Of a DNA stretch of 64,000 nt, positions 36,074 to 43,794 are shown in pieces. Both the position numbers and the translations under genes were made by a program. Origin of the DNA: Desulfamplus sp964425195 (lineage in GTDB: Bacteria; Desulfobacterota; Desulfobacteria; Desulfobacterales; Desulfobacteraceae); the NCBI GenBank assembly GCA_964425195.1, contig CAYRLG010000023.1, forward strand, positions 5,084-69,083, given 5' to 3'. Below the pieces are notes generated by a model. The model made no database searches, was not told the origin of the DNA, and worked only from the letters and a program-made list of their open reading frames with translations. Within the stretch, counting starts at the first letter, position 1, and every line of letters starts with the position of its first letter.

Positions 36074-37021
36074 TTGAGAACTCTTAAATCTGACTTTATC
36101 CTGCTTTTTGTTGCAACTATCTGGGGACTTGCTTTTGTTGCCCAAAGAATGGGAATGGATCATGTAGGACCATATACATTTAACGGAATACGATTTGCTC
36201 TTGGTGCTCTATCATTAATACCTCTTATGGTTATTTTTAAAACCAAAAGAGAAAAAAAAGAGAATTTAAATACAAACAAGTTAGAAAACAACAGCCTTAC
36301 CAATCTCAGTTCAAGTTTAATAGGAGGAGCATTTGCAGGAGTTGCTCTGTTTGCAGGTGCGTCATTTCAGCAGGTAGGACTTGTATACACAACTGCTGGT
36401 AAAGCTGGATTTATAACTGGTCTTTATGTGGTAATTGTCCCACTTATGGGACTTCTATGGAGAGAGAAGACAAGTACTGGAACGTGGATTGGTGCTGTTT
36501 TGGCAACTATTGGTCTCTATCTTTTGTGTGTAACTGAAGCGATGACCATCAGCTACGGTGATCTTCTTGAGCTTGCAGGTGCATTCTGTTTTGCTATACA
36601 TGTCCATCTTGTTGGCAAACTTGGCTCTCGTATGGATACTTTGCAACTCTCCTTTATTCAATCAATGTTCTGTTCTATCTTGAGTCTTATTTTTGCACTT
36701 TCACTTGAGACAATAGAGTTTGAAGGGATAAAAATGGCTATTTTCCCCATTTTGTACGGTGGTATCTTTTCTGTTGGGATTGCTTACTCACTTCAAATTT
36801 ATGCTCAAAAAAGTAGCCACCCTGCCCATGCCTCCATTTTGTTAAGTCTTGAATCAGTTATGGCTGCAATTGGCGGATGGCTAATATTAAATGAGATATT
36901 GTCCGGACGTGCACTTGCAGGTTGTGTGATTATGATGGCTGGAATGCTTACCTCTCAGCTCTACCCTTATATATCTCCAATGTTCTCAAACAGTGAAGCT
37001 ATATCAGACAATATCTCTTAA
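36074..37021 (+). CDS. EamA/DMT-family transporter
   Basis: 315 residues with ten membrane helices in two EamA repeats. The start is TTG at 36074, supported by AAAGGAAAGA. Motifs: FVATIWGLAFVAQRMGMDHVGP and LSLESVMAAIGGWLILNE, each under 25 residues and typical of the DMT family. Substrate unknown (export of amino acids or metabolites is common). Confidence 0.9.
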   Translation: MRTLKSDFILLFVATIWGLAFVAQRMGMDHVGPYTFNGIRFALGALSLIPLMVIFKTKREKKENLNTNKLENNSLTNLSSSLIGGAFAGVALFAGASFQQVGLVYTTAGKAGFITGLYVVIVPLMGLLWREKTSTGTWIGAVLATIGLYLLCVTEAMTISYGDLLELAGAFCFAIHVHLVGKLGSRMDTLQLSFIQSMFCSILSLIFALSLETIEFEGIKMAIFPILYGGIFSVGIAYSLQIYAQKSSHPAHASILLSLESVMAAIGGWLILNEILSGRALAGCVIMMAGMLTSQLYPYISPMFSNSEAISDNIS

Positions 37022-37032
37022 AACGTCCCTCT

Positions 37033-37497
37033 TCATCGAATAGATTTAAGTGCACTCTCAAGATTCTCTGTAATTCTTTGAGATAGCTCTATAGCCTGTC
37101 TCAAAAATTTAGCTGCCTCTAAAAGGTTATTCTCATTTGAATTATCTGATTCAGCTTTTTTTGCCCACGATATATAACTCTCTTTATGGCTGTTGTTATG
37201 GTCAATCCAATTTTTCAGCAAAAGGGAAAATTTCTGTTCAAGAGATATCTCTCCAATAGAGGAGTGAGTATTGGAACTCTTCTCCTCTTCATGGCTATGA
37301 TGGTGGTTATGATTGTGATCTTTATGGTGATGGTGGTGGTGAACATCATGGTGGTGATGTGAGTGATCGTGTGATTTTTTATCATCATGATAATGGCTAT
37401 GAGAGTGCTCATAGGATTTTTCATTAGCATGATGGTGACAGTTCTGATCTTTGTGGCTATGGTGGTACTCATGACTATGATCTTTATGATGTGACAT
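37033..37497 (-). CDS. Histidine-rich putative metal-binding protein
   Basis: 154 residues. Residues 1-80 are extremely His-rich, with His-Asp/Ser/Lys repeats such as HHHHDVHHHHHHKDH. The remaining 75 residues form an alpha-helical domain (WIDHNNSHKESYISWAKKAE), of the kind seen in small proteins near Ni, Co or Zn transporters. No signal peptide. A cytosolic metal store or chaperone is the simplest role. It lies 12 nt downstream of the DAC-like gene. The neighbouring transporter is convergent. Confidence 0.8.
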   Translation of the reverse strand: MSHHKDHSHEYHHSHKDQNCHHHANEKSYEHSHSHYHDDKKSHDHSHHHHDVHHHHHHKDHNHNHHHSHEEEKSSNTHSSIGEISLEQKFSLLLKNWIDHNNSHKESYISWAKKAESDNSNENNLLEAAKFLRQAIELSQRITENLESALKSIR

Positions 37498-37508
37498 TTT
37501 AAGTTTCC

Positions 37509-38939
37509 TTATAATTTCAGATGTTTTTTAAGAGTTTCAGGTTGATAGAGATAACCTGGCATTAAATTCCATACACAGTGAGCATTAAGTTCAACTCCAT
37601 GATAGATTATAGAGACTGGTCTATCAGAAGAGACAACTACCACAATCACATCTTCATGCTCTGCTGTAAATCTAAGAGCTGAATTGTATCTGGCACCCCT
37701 TCCTATATTTTCTGATGGAATTGACTTTCCATCCAAAAGACAACCAAACCCTATAAGCTCACAATTGTACATTATATGCAGCGCACCATCAATTTTAATT
37801 AAAGATGAGGCAAGATGAAAATAGTGCTCCTTACGAAGATCAAGTGGTGGATCAAGTATATGACCAGATAAGGCTACAGGTTTATCTTTTAAATTTAATA
37901 CAAGAGTGGCTCCGTGTCGCTTATTTTGCGCAGTATGAACAAGTTGAGATACTAATAAAAATAGGTCTGTACGTATTAAGGTCTCTAAATTACAATCAAA
38001 CAGAAGCTCTTCAAGTTCAACAAGCCTTGCCCGTCTGGTTGTTGAGTGAAAAGCTCCATCAAAAAAGCTGCATATCGGCTTTCCTGCAATCTCAATAAAT
38101 CCGTAATCTCCATTAAAAAATGCAGAGATAGCATAATCAGGGACAGGAGAGTCTGATATCCCTATTATTGTGTTACCGTCAGAGACCAATATTCTATTAG
38201 AGTACTCCACAGTAAGCATAAGTTTTCTTACATGCTTAATATTGCTTGTAAATGGGCGTTCAAATCTCTTTATCTTTGCAAGAAAATGGAGATGTTTTAG
38301 ATATTCAGAATCCACAAAAACAAGACGTCCCCTTGGCCAATATCCCTCCTCCTTTGTTTTAGAGAGCTTTAGAATCATATCTAATATCGGTTTTACAAAC
38401 ATCTTTGCATCAATTCCAAGAATCTGATTTCTCACATCTACAATGTGGTCTTCAATTGCATGGATGGAGTGGTTTTGCAATACATGACCAGAACTCCAAG
38501 TTGCAATGCTATCCATTGCAAAATCTTGGGACATCAACCAACCAGCATGTTCCAACCACCGTTCAGTTGGATAGATAGAACACATATTTGGGTGATGATC
38601 TGTAAACCACATCTGATAAAAAAATGAGTTTGAACTACCACCAAAAGATATTATCCCTGATAGTTGAAGATTACTATATGTTATAAAATGTCCATCAGGC
38701 TGACTTTTCAAAGTCTTAATGAGATCATCTCTCCATCTCTCATTATCAAAGTATATCTCTTTGAGTTTTAACTCATGCCCTTTAAGAAGTTGTTGAGGAT
38801 CGTAAATATATAGCAAGTCTGACGGATAGCGTGCATATATCAAAGCCACTCTACTTTGCTGAGAAAAGTTGGATAATCCCTCTACAAGACCATTATAGAT
38901 ATTTTTAATAGCTAAGTTACAATACTTATCTTTAAACAT
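37509..38939 (-). CDS. Protein with a divergent DAC (diadenylate-cyclase-like) nucleotide-binding domain
   Basis: 476 residues from the ATG at 38939, just after the aldolase gene; an upstream start at 38978 overlaps it. The N-terminal 300 residues are unrecognised. The C-terminal part resembles the DisA/DacA domain: the DGA motif (IKIDGALHIMYN) and the second motif GRGARYNSALRF, where cyclases have GTRHRAA. The His-Arg of RHR is replaced by Tyr-Asn, so cyclase activity is doubtful and a nucleotide-sensor role is likelier (inference; DACNV-type sensor families are known). Other genes in the short minus-strand run are the class II aldolase and the His-rich protein. Confidence 0.75.
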   Translation of the reverse strand: MFKDKYCNLAIKNIYNGLVEGLSNFSQQSRVALIYARYPSDLLYIYDPQQLLKGHELKLKEIYFDNERWRDDLIKTLKSQPDGHFITYSNLQLSGIISFGGSSNSFFYQMWFTDHHPNMCSIYPTERWLEHAGWLMSQDFAMDSIATWSSGHVLQNHSIHAIEDHIVDVRNQILGIDAKMFVKPILDMILKLSKTKEEGYWPRGRLVFVDSEYLKHLHFLAKIKRFERPFTSNIKHVRKLMLTVEYSNRILVSDGNTIIGISDSPVPDYAISAFFNGDYGFIEIAGKPICSFFDGAFHSTTRRARLVELEELLFDCNLETLIRTDLFLLVSQLVHTAQNKRHGATLVLNLKDKPVALSGHILDPPLDLRKEHYFHLASSLIKIDGALHIMYNCELIGFGCLLDGKSIPSENIGRGARYNSALRFTAEHEDVIVVVVSSDRPVSIIYHGVELNAHCVWNLMPGYLYQPETLKKHLKL

Positions 38940-38940
38940 A

Positions 38941-39663
38941 TCATCTCTTTCCTGAGCCATAGCTCTTAAACTTCTCAATCACTCTTTCCATCTCATCTTC
39001 AGGAATCATAACTGGTTTACCAATAGACTCTGTTTGGTAACAGAGTCGTGCTACAAACTCAATCTCTTCAGCAGTATTAAAGGCATTTTGAATAGTATTA
39101 CCCACTGCAACTAAACCATGATTTGCAAGCAAAATAGCATTATAACTGGATATGGTTGCAACTATGTTATCCGCAAGCTCTTGTGTGCCAAAAGTGGCAT
39201 AAGGAGAAATAGGTACTTTGCTACCAGAAAATGCAACAAGATAGTGGACAGGGGGAATCTCTCTATTAAGACAGGCAAAAGTTGTAGCGTAAGGAGAGTG
39301 AGTGTGCACTATAGCATTAACATCAGGTCTATGTCGATATAGTGCGATATGAAAGCCTGCTTCGCTGGAGGGTTTAAGAAGTTTATAGTCAGAAGCTCTA
39401 TTAAAAAGTTCAGACTCTTGTAATCTACTAAAATTAGTATCAGAGGAGATATTTCCATTAATATCAAGTAAAATAATCTCTTCAACATTTAAATCTTGGT
39501 ATTCAATACCGCTTGGGGTAATTGCGATAAGACCCTCATCTCTATTAAAAATACTTAAATTACCTCCAGAGCCTGTGGTAAGATTAGACTTAACCATTTT
39601 AAGGGAGTATTTTATAATTTTTTCTCGTTCATATAAAAGTTTCATCATGGCAGATTGATACAC
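38941..39663 (-). CDS. Class II aldolase/adducin-family protein
   Basis: 240 residues from the GTG at 39663 (an ATG at 39648 is also in frame). Motifs: GSGGNLSIFNR, TPSGIEYQDL, HTHSPYATTFACL (metal-binding His pair), SGSKVP and ILLANHGLVAVG (third His). The family includes fuculose-phosphate aldolase and ribulose-phosphate epimerase relatives. The substrate is not clear. Encoded immediately upstream of the DAC-like protein, with a possible 1-nt gap. Confidence 0.9.
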   Translation of the reverse strand: MYQSAMMKLLYEREKIIKYSLKMVKSNLTTGSGGNLSIFNRDEGLIAITPSGIEYQDLNVEEIILLDINGNISSDTNFSRLQESELFNRASDYKLLKPSSEAGFHIALYRHRPDVNAIVHTHSPYATTFACLNREIPPVHYLVAFSGSKVPISPYATFGTQELADNIVATISSYNAILLANHGLVAVGNTIQNAFNTAEEIEFVARLCYQTESIGKPVMIPEDEMERVIEKFKSYGSGKR

Positions 39664-39788
39664 TCACTTAAGCACCTTTGCAAGGTATTTTTTGGTATTG
39701 TAAATTTTTTGAAGGGCTGTTATTAAGGCAAATAGTGGAAAAATTGAGCATTATCTAATTTAGTTGAATGTCAAAGGGGAGATTTATT

Positions 39789-40676
39789 ATGGAGCAGCTC
39801 ACAACTCAAATAGAGGGGCATACCAAATCGATGAAAAAAATAGACAAACGCTCTGTTTTTTATATAGTAGCAATCTTAATATACTCTTTAACAGGAACTT
39901 CGTCCATATTTGCAGAGACTGGATATGTCTCTGATATGCTTATTTTAAGTCTTAAAGAGGGTCCAGGCAGACAATACAACACCATTAAAACATTAAGAAG
40001 CAATACACCTGTCCAGATAATTGAAACTACTGACAGATTTCTCAAAATAGAGACAGAAGAAGGTGACATAGGTTGGGTTGAGGGACAATATATAACAAAG
40101 GAGTTGCCCAAATCCATTATTATTGAGCAGCTAAACAAAAAAATAGCAGAACTTGAAGCAAAAGCTCCAAATTCTGCATATAAAGAGCTTACTATAAAGA
40201 GTCAAACAGAAGATGTTACTAAGCAAACTGTAAATCAGCCCGTCTCCTCAGAAAATGCTCTAAATACTAAAGAGGCAGAATATATAAATAAAATCAAAGC
40301 TCTTGAAACAGCATTAAATAGCCAAATTGAAAAAAATAGAGTTATTGAGATGCAATTAAAAAGCTCAAAAGCTGCACAGCAAAATGGTGCCAATCCAAGT
40401 GATTACAACATCACAAAGAGTAGCGATGATAATGCCAACATTATAGAAGAGGATATTGAGGAGAGTAGCTATCAATCGAATAGCTATTTGGAGGAAGATG
40501 GTAGTACACCTTCTTTTTTTTCAGAAAACAACATGCTACTTTTACCAGACGATGATATTTTAAAAACTGCTATGATCAAGTGGTTTTGCGCAGGAGCAGC
40601 TGTTTTAATAGCAGGCTGGTTTATAGGTAGGAGTTTTTCAGGTGGAAGAAGAGGAAGAGGAGGGCTTCTTGATTAA
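39789..40676 (+). CDS. SH3-domain protein with C-terminal membrane anchor (TIGR04211-like)
   Basis: 295 residues from the ATG at 39789, which GGGGAG precedes. Structure: an N-terminal signal/anchor (RSVFYIVAILIYSLTGTSS), a bacterial SH3 domain (TGYVSDMLILSLKEGPG...GDIGWVEGQYI), a coiled coil (about 110-190), an acidic low-complexity stretch and a C-terminal helix (FCAGAAVLIAGWFIG) followed by a basic Arg/Gly tail. The arrangement matches YgiM-type SH3 proteins, likely binding the cell wall at the inner membrane. Confidence 0.85.
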   Translation: MEQLTTQIEGHTKSMKKIDKRSVFYIVAILIYSLTGTSSIFAETGYVSDMLILSLKEGPGRQYNTIKTLRSNTPVQIIETTDRFLKIETEEGDIGWVEGQYITKELPKSIIIEQLNKKIAELEAKAPNSAYKELTIKSQTEDVTKQTVNQPVSSENALNTKEAEYINKIKALETALNSQIEKNRVIEMQLKSSKAAQQNGANPSDYNITKSSDDNANIIEEDIEESSYQSNSYLEEDGSTPSFFSENNMLLLPDDDILKTAMIKWFCAGAAVLIAGWFIGRSFSGGRRGRGGLLD

Positions 40677-40717
40677 TATCTGTTTTCCATTACATTTCAT
40701 TATGCTTTATCAGACAA

Positions 40718-40745
40718 TAGAGACGCACTGCTGCGTGCGTCTCTA
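40718..40745. repeat. Intergenic hairpin repeat, copy D
   Basis: 11-bp perfect inverted repeat TAGAGACGCAC...GTGCGTCTCTA with a 6-nt loop, followed by CACTACAGTTTA, which matches the right flank of copy B. Sits between the 3' ends of the SH3 and S1 genes, where it could terminate both. Confidence 0.82.
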
Positions 40746-40816
40746 CACTACAGTTTAGGCAAAACTCACTTTATGACCTTAAACAGTATATCTTTTTCAA
40801 AAAGGATATTTTAACT

Positions 40817-42307
40817 CTACTTTCTATTCATCGCCTCAATGAGCAACGCCCCCATGCTCCCAAAATTTTGACTTTTGTTCTCATTTTCTGCAAATCTCTT
40901 CCAATCATTTCCCTCACCATCTTTAATATCAAGAGGGGCAAGACTAACTCTTCTGCTCTCCTCACTTATTTCAGAGATCACAACTTTTACCATATCCCCG
41001 GGTTTTAATTTTTCATAAACTGAAGACTCCTCTGATTTGGCTATTACAGAATTTGGAAGAAGTCCGGTAATTCCAGGTTCAAGATTGACAAATAGACCAA
41101 ACTTCTCTCTTTTTTCAACTTTTCCCTGCACAACTGTTCCTACAAGATATTTTAATTGAGCACCACTCCACGGATCACCATCAATATCTTTAATGCTTAA
41201 AGATATTCTCTTGTTTTTAAGATCGATCTCTTTAATAATAACCTGAACCATCTGCCCCTGCTCGAGAATGTCATCAGCTTTTAGCACACGCTTTGTATGG
41301 CTCATCTCACTTAAATGGACAAGACCGTCAACACCTGGAGCAATCTCCACAAAAGCACCAAATGGAGCAAGTCTCACCACTTTGCCTGTTAGTTGCTGCC
41401 CAACTGAAAAAGTCTGTTCTGCTCGCTCCCATGGATTTTGAGTTGTCTGTCTGATAGATAGAGATATTTTAGGAGCATCAGAGGAATCTCTATTTTGACC
41501 ACCCTCTTTATTTTCAATTTTTAGTATCTTTACATTAACAAGCTCGTCTTGAACCAAAATTTCATCTGTTTTTTCTACTCTTGACCAACTTAGTTCGGAG
41601 ATATGTGCCATTCCTTCAACACCTGGGGCAAGCTCTATAAAAGCACCATAAGGCATTATCTTAATAACTTTACCCTGCACAATATCGCCTTGTGCAATGG
41701 TTTTAAGGTAGCTCTCTCGGCTCTCTTGTATATCACGGTTTATAAGGTCTCTTCTGGAGAGAACAATATTTTTGCCACCTTCTGAAAAACGAGTAATAAG
41801 AAAACTTAAAGTTTTACCAAGATACTCTTCTTGATTTTCTACATATTTTATATCTACCTGACTTACAGGGCAAAATGCCCTTTTACCCATAATATCAACA
41901 CTAAAACCACCTTTTATAATACCTGACACTTTCCCTTCAACTGGAGTGTGGTTCAAAGCTGCATCTTCAAGCATAGCAGAGTGTCCAGCCCCTGAAAGTG
42001 CTCGTGACAATATTATTTCACTCTCATTTAATGAGACCACATAAAGATTTAGCTTGTCTCCAACTTTATATGGGAATTGACCATTTTCATCTAAAAGCTC
42101 TGCTTTTTCAACCACTCCATCACTTTTTGAACCTGTGCTGACATATACACTGCTTTTACCTATGGATATAATAGTACCGTTGATCTTATCTCCTTGACGA
42201 ATATCATGGCTCTCTTGTACATCATAAGAGTCTAAAAGGTCTGCAAAACTCTCCTCAGCTTCAATATCGTCAACACTCTCTTCTATCTGCTCAAACGTCT
42301 GTGTCAT
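40817..42307 (-). CDS. S1 RNA-binding protein (rpsA-like)
   Basis: 496 residues from the ATG at 42307 (AGGAGAATT upstream). Five S1 domains are visible: GDKINGTIISIGK, EGKVSGIIKGGF, GDIVQGKVIKIMPYGAF, GQQLTGKVVRLAPFGAF and GTVVQGKVEKREKFGLF. Canonical ribosomal protein S1 in this phylum usually has six and about 570 residues, so this may be a shorter S1 or a paralogue. It would bind mRNA on the 30S subunit. An acidic N-terminal segment precedes the first domain. Confidence 0.88.
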   Translation of the reverse strand: MTQTFEQIEESVDDIEAEESFADLLDSYDVQESHDIRQGDKINGTIISIGKSSVYVSTGSKSDGVVEKAELLDENGQFPYKVGDKLNLYVVSLNESEIILSRALSGAGHSAMLEDAALNHTPVEGKVSGIIKGGFSVDIMGKRAFCPVSQVDIKYVENQEEYLGKTLSFLITRFSEGGKNIVLSRRDLINRDIQESRESYLKTIAQGDIVQGKVIKIMPYGAFIELAPGVEGMAHISELSWSRVEKTDEILVQDELVNVKILKIENKEGGQNRDSSDAPKISLSIRQTTQNPWERAEQTFSVGQQLTGKVVRLAPFGAFVEIAPGVDGLVHLSEMSHTKRVLKADDILEQGQMVQVIIKEIDLKNKRISLSIKDIDGDPWSGAQLKYLVGTVVQGKVEKREKFGLFVNLEPGITGLLPNSVIAKSEESSVYEKLKPGDMVKVVISEISEESRRVSLAPLDIKDGEGNDWKRFAENENKSQNFGSMGALLIEAMNRK

Positions 42308-42416
42308 TTTAATTCTCCTGAACATGGTTTATTTTTTTCTAAAATGCTGATAATAGCACATTGCATGGTTACGTCAATATTATGCTTAAGGATTCAATTT
42401 CTTAAAGAGGCAGTAT

Positions 42417-42722
42417 ATGAAAAGTAAACTGATACATATAAAAGATGTAATTAACATAATACTAAAAAATATCAGACCAAGCTCTGATATTAGCATGATA
42501 AAAATATGGGATTTATGGCAAGATGCAGTAGGAGAGGTTATAGCTAAAGAGGCAAAGCCAGGGGCATTTAAAGATGGTACTCTAATCGTCCATGTATCAA
42601 GCTCAGTTTGGTTCCAACAGCTAACTTTTATTAAGAGAGATATTATCCTCAAATTAAACAGTGCTCTAAGTTCTGAAATGGTAAAGGAGATTAAATTGAA
42701 AATTGGAAGAGTTGATAGATGA
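42417..42722 (+). CDS. DciA-like (DUF721) protein
   Basis: 101 residues. The family core WDLWQDAVGEVIAKEAKPGAFKDGTL, shown here in parts (WDLWQDAVG and GTLIVHVSSSVWFQQL), is typical of DUF721/DciA. DciA is the ancestral loader of the replicative helicase DnaB in many bacteria. Its end overlaps the next gene by 20 nt. Confidence 0.88.
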   Translation: MKSKLIHIKDVINIILKNIRPSSDISMIKIWDLWQDAVGEVIAKEAKPGAFKDGTLIVHVSSSVWFQQLTFIKRDIILKLNSALSSEMVKEIKLKIGRVDR

Positions 42723-43557
42723 TAAGTTAATAGATAAGGTTAATCAGTTTTTTCAAATTTCCAAATCTCTTAAAATTGTTCAGCCTAAAAACGGATATAG
42801 ATTTTCGATTGATCCGTTCTTTTTAGTTTCAGATCTGATAGTACAAAAGAGTGAACAGATACTTGATATTGGCACAGGCTGCGGAATAATGCCTCTGCTT
42901 CTTGCTCTTAAATATCCTGAAATAGAGCTTACTGCGGTTGAGGTACAAAGCGAACTTGCTAATATTGCACAGGAAAATATAGAGACAAATGGTTTTAGAA
43001 ATAGAATAAGGCTAATCAATCACGATATAAAAGAGATTCAATTTAGAGATGTTATATCTTCATATCTTAAGCAACAACGGTACATTGATAAGACTACTTT
43101 ACATATTGATTTTAAATTTGACAGGGTTATCTCCAACCCACCTTACAAAAAAAGAGGCAGTGGCAGACTCAATCCTAATATACAAAAAGCCATAGCACGT
43201 CATGAGATAAACCTTACACTTGAGGAACTTATCTATTGCGCATCTCAATCTCTTAAATTAGGTGGAATTTTAAATCTTATCTATCCTGCTGCCAGAATAA
43301 CAGAGCTTCTAATTACAATGAAAACCCACTTGATTAAACCAGTTAATGTCAAATTTATTAACACATCTTATGCAAAATCAGCCAAGCCAAAACTTCTATT
43401 AACAACTGGTATAAAAACAGCAGAGATAAAAGGCTGCAATATAAAATTTCAAGATTACCAGCTCACCAAAGAAGCCCTTAAAATGCTTGACATAGAGACT
43501 TATAAAGTATATTTACCTGCAAACGTAAATTTTGCGGAGAGATGGCCGAGTGGCTGA
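42703..43557 (+). CDS. TrmN6/YfiC-like SAM-dependent methyltransferase
   Basis: 284 residues with a TTG start at 42703, inside the end of the DUF721 gene; a TTG at 42712 is an alternative. The SAM motif is ILDIGTGCGIMPLLLALK and the catalytic NPPY motif is SNPPYKKRGSGR, matching tRNA1(Val) adenine-37 N6-methyltransferases. The C-terminal seven residues (AERWPSG region) and the TGA stop at 43555-43557 lie inside the tRNA-Ser gene on the same strand. Confidence 0.87.
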   Translation: MEELIDDKLIDKVNQFFQISKSLKIVQPKNGYRFSIDPFFLVSDLIVQKSEQILDIGTGCGIMPLLLALKYPEIELTAVEVQSELANIAQENIETNGFRNRIRLINHDIKEIQFRDVISSYLKQQRYIDKTTLHIDFKFDRVISNPPYKKRGSGRLNPNIQKAIARHEINLTLEELIYCASQSLKLGGILNLIYPAARITELLITMKTHLIKPVNVKFINTSYAKSAKPKLLLTTGIKTAEIKGCNIKFQDYQLTKEALKMLDIETYKVYLPANVNFAERWPSG

Positions 43558-43626
43558 AGGTGCACGCCTGGAAAGCGTGTGTATCTTAATCGGGTACCGA
43601 GGGTTCGAATCCCTCTCTCTCCGCCA
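43536..43626 (+). tRNA. tRNA-Ser (anticodon GGA)
   Basis: 91 nt with the long variable arm expected for Ser. The acceptor stem GGAGAGA/TCTCTCC is followed by G and an encoded CCA (43624-43626). The anticodon loop is CTGGAAA within stem CACGC/GCGTG, giving GGA. The T loop is TTCGAAT. Its first 22 nt overlap the coding end of the methyltransferase gene. Confidence 0.96.
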
Positions 43627-43665
43627 TAAGATATTCTTAAAAAAGAACATTGTGAAGCTCTTCAC

Positions 43666-43699
43666 AAGCCCTTTATCAGAAACGATAAAGGGCTTTTTT
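43666..43699 (+). terminator. Rho-independent terminator after tRNA-Ser
   Basis: 12-bp perfect stem AAGCCCTTTATC/GATAAAGGGCTT with a 6-nt loop and a following T-run. Confidence 0.9.
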
Positions 43700-43794
43700 A
43701 TTTACACATATATTTACATATATTTTCAGGTTCTTTTTTCGCTAACGATTTTTGTTCGCTACCGACACAACAAGAGGGCATTTGTACTGTATAT

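Noticed and set aside
37215..37472. Thr/Ile-rich minus-strand open frame
   Set aside because: Frame-shifted shadow of the His-rich protein (CAT/CAC codons read as ATC/ACC).
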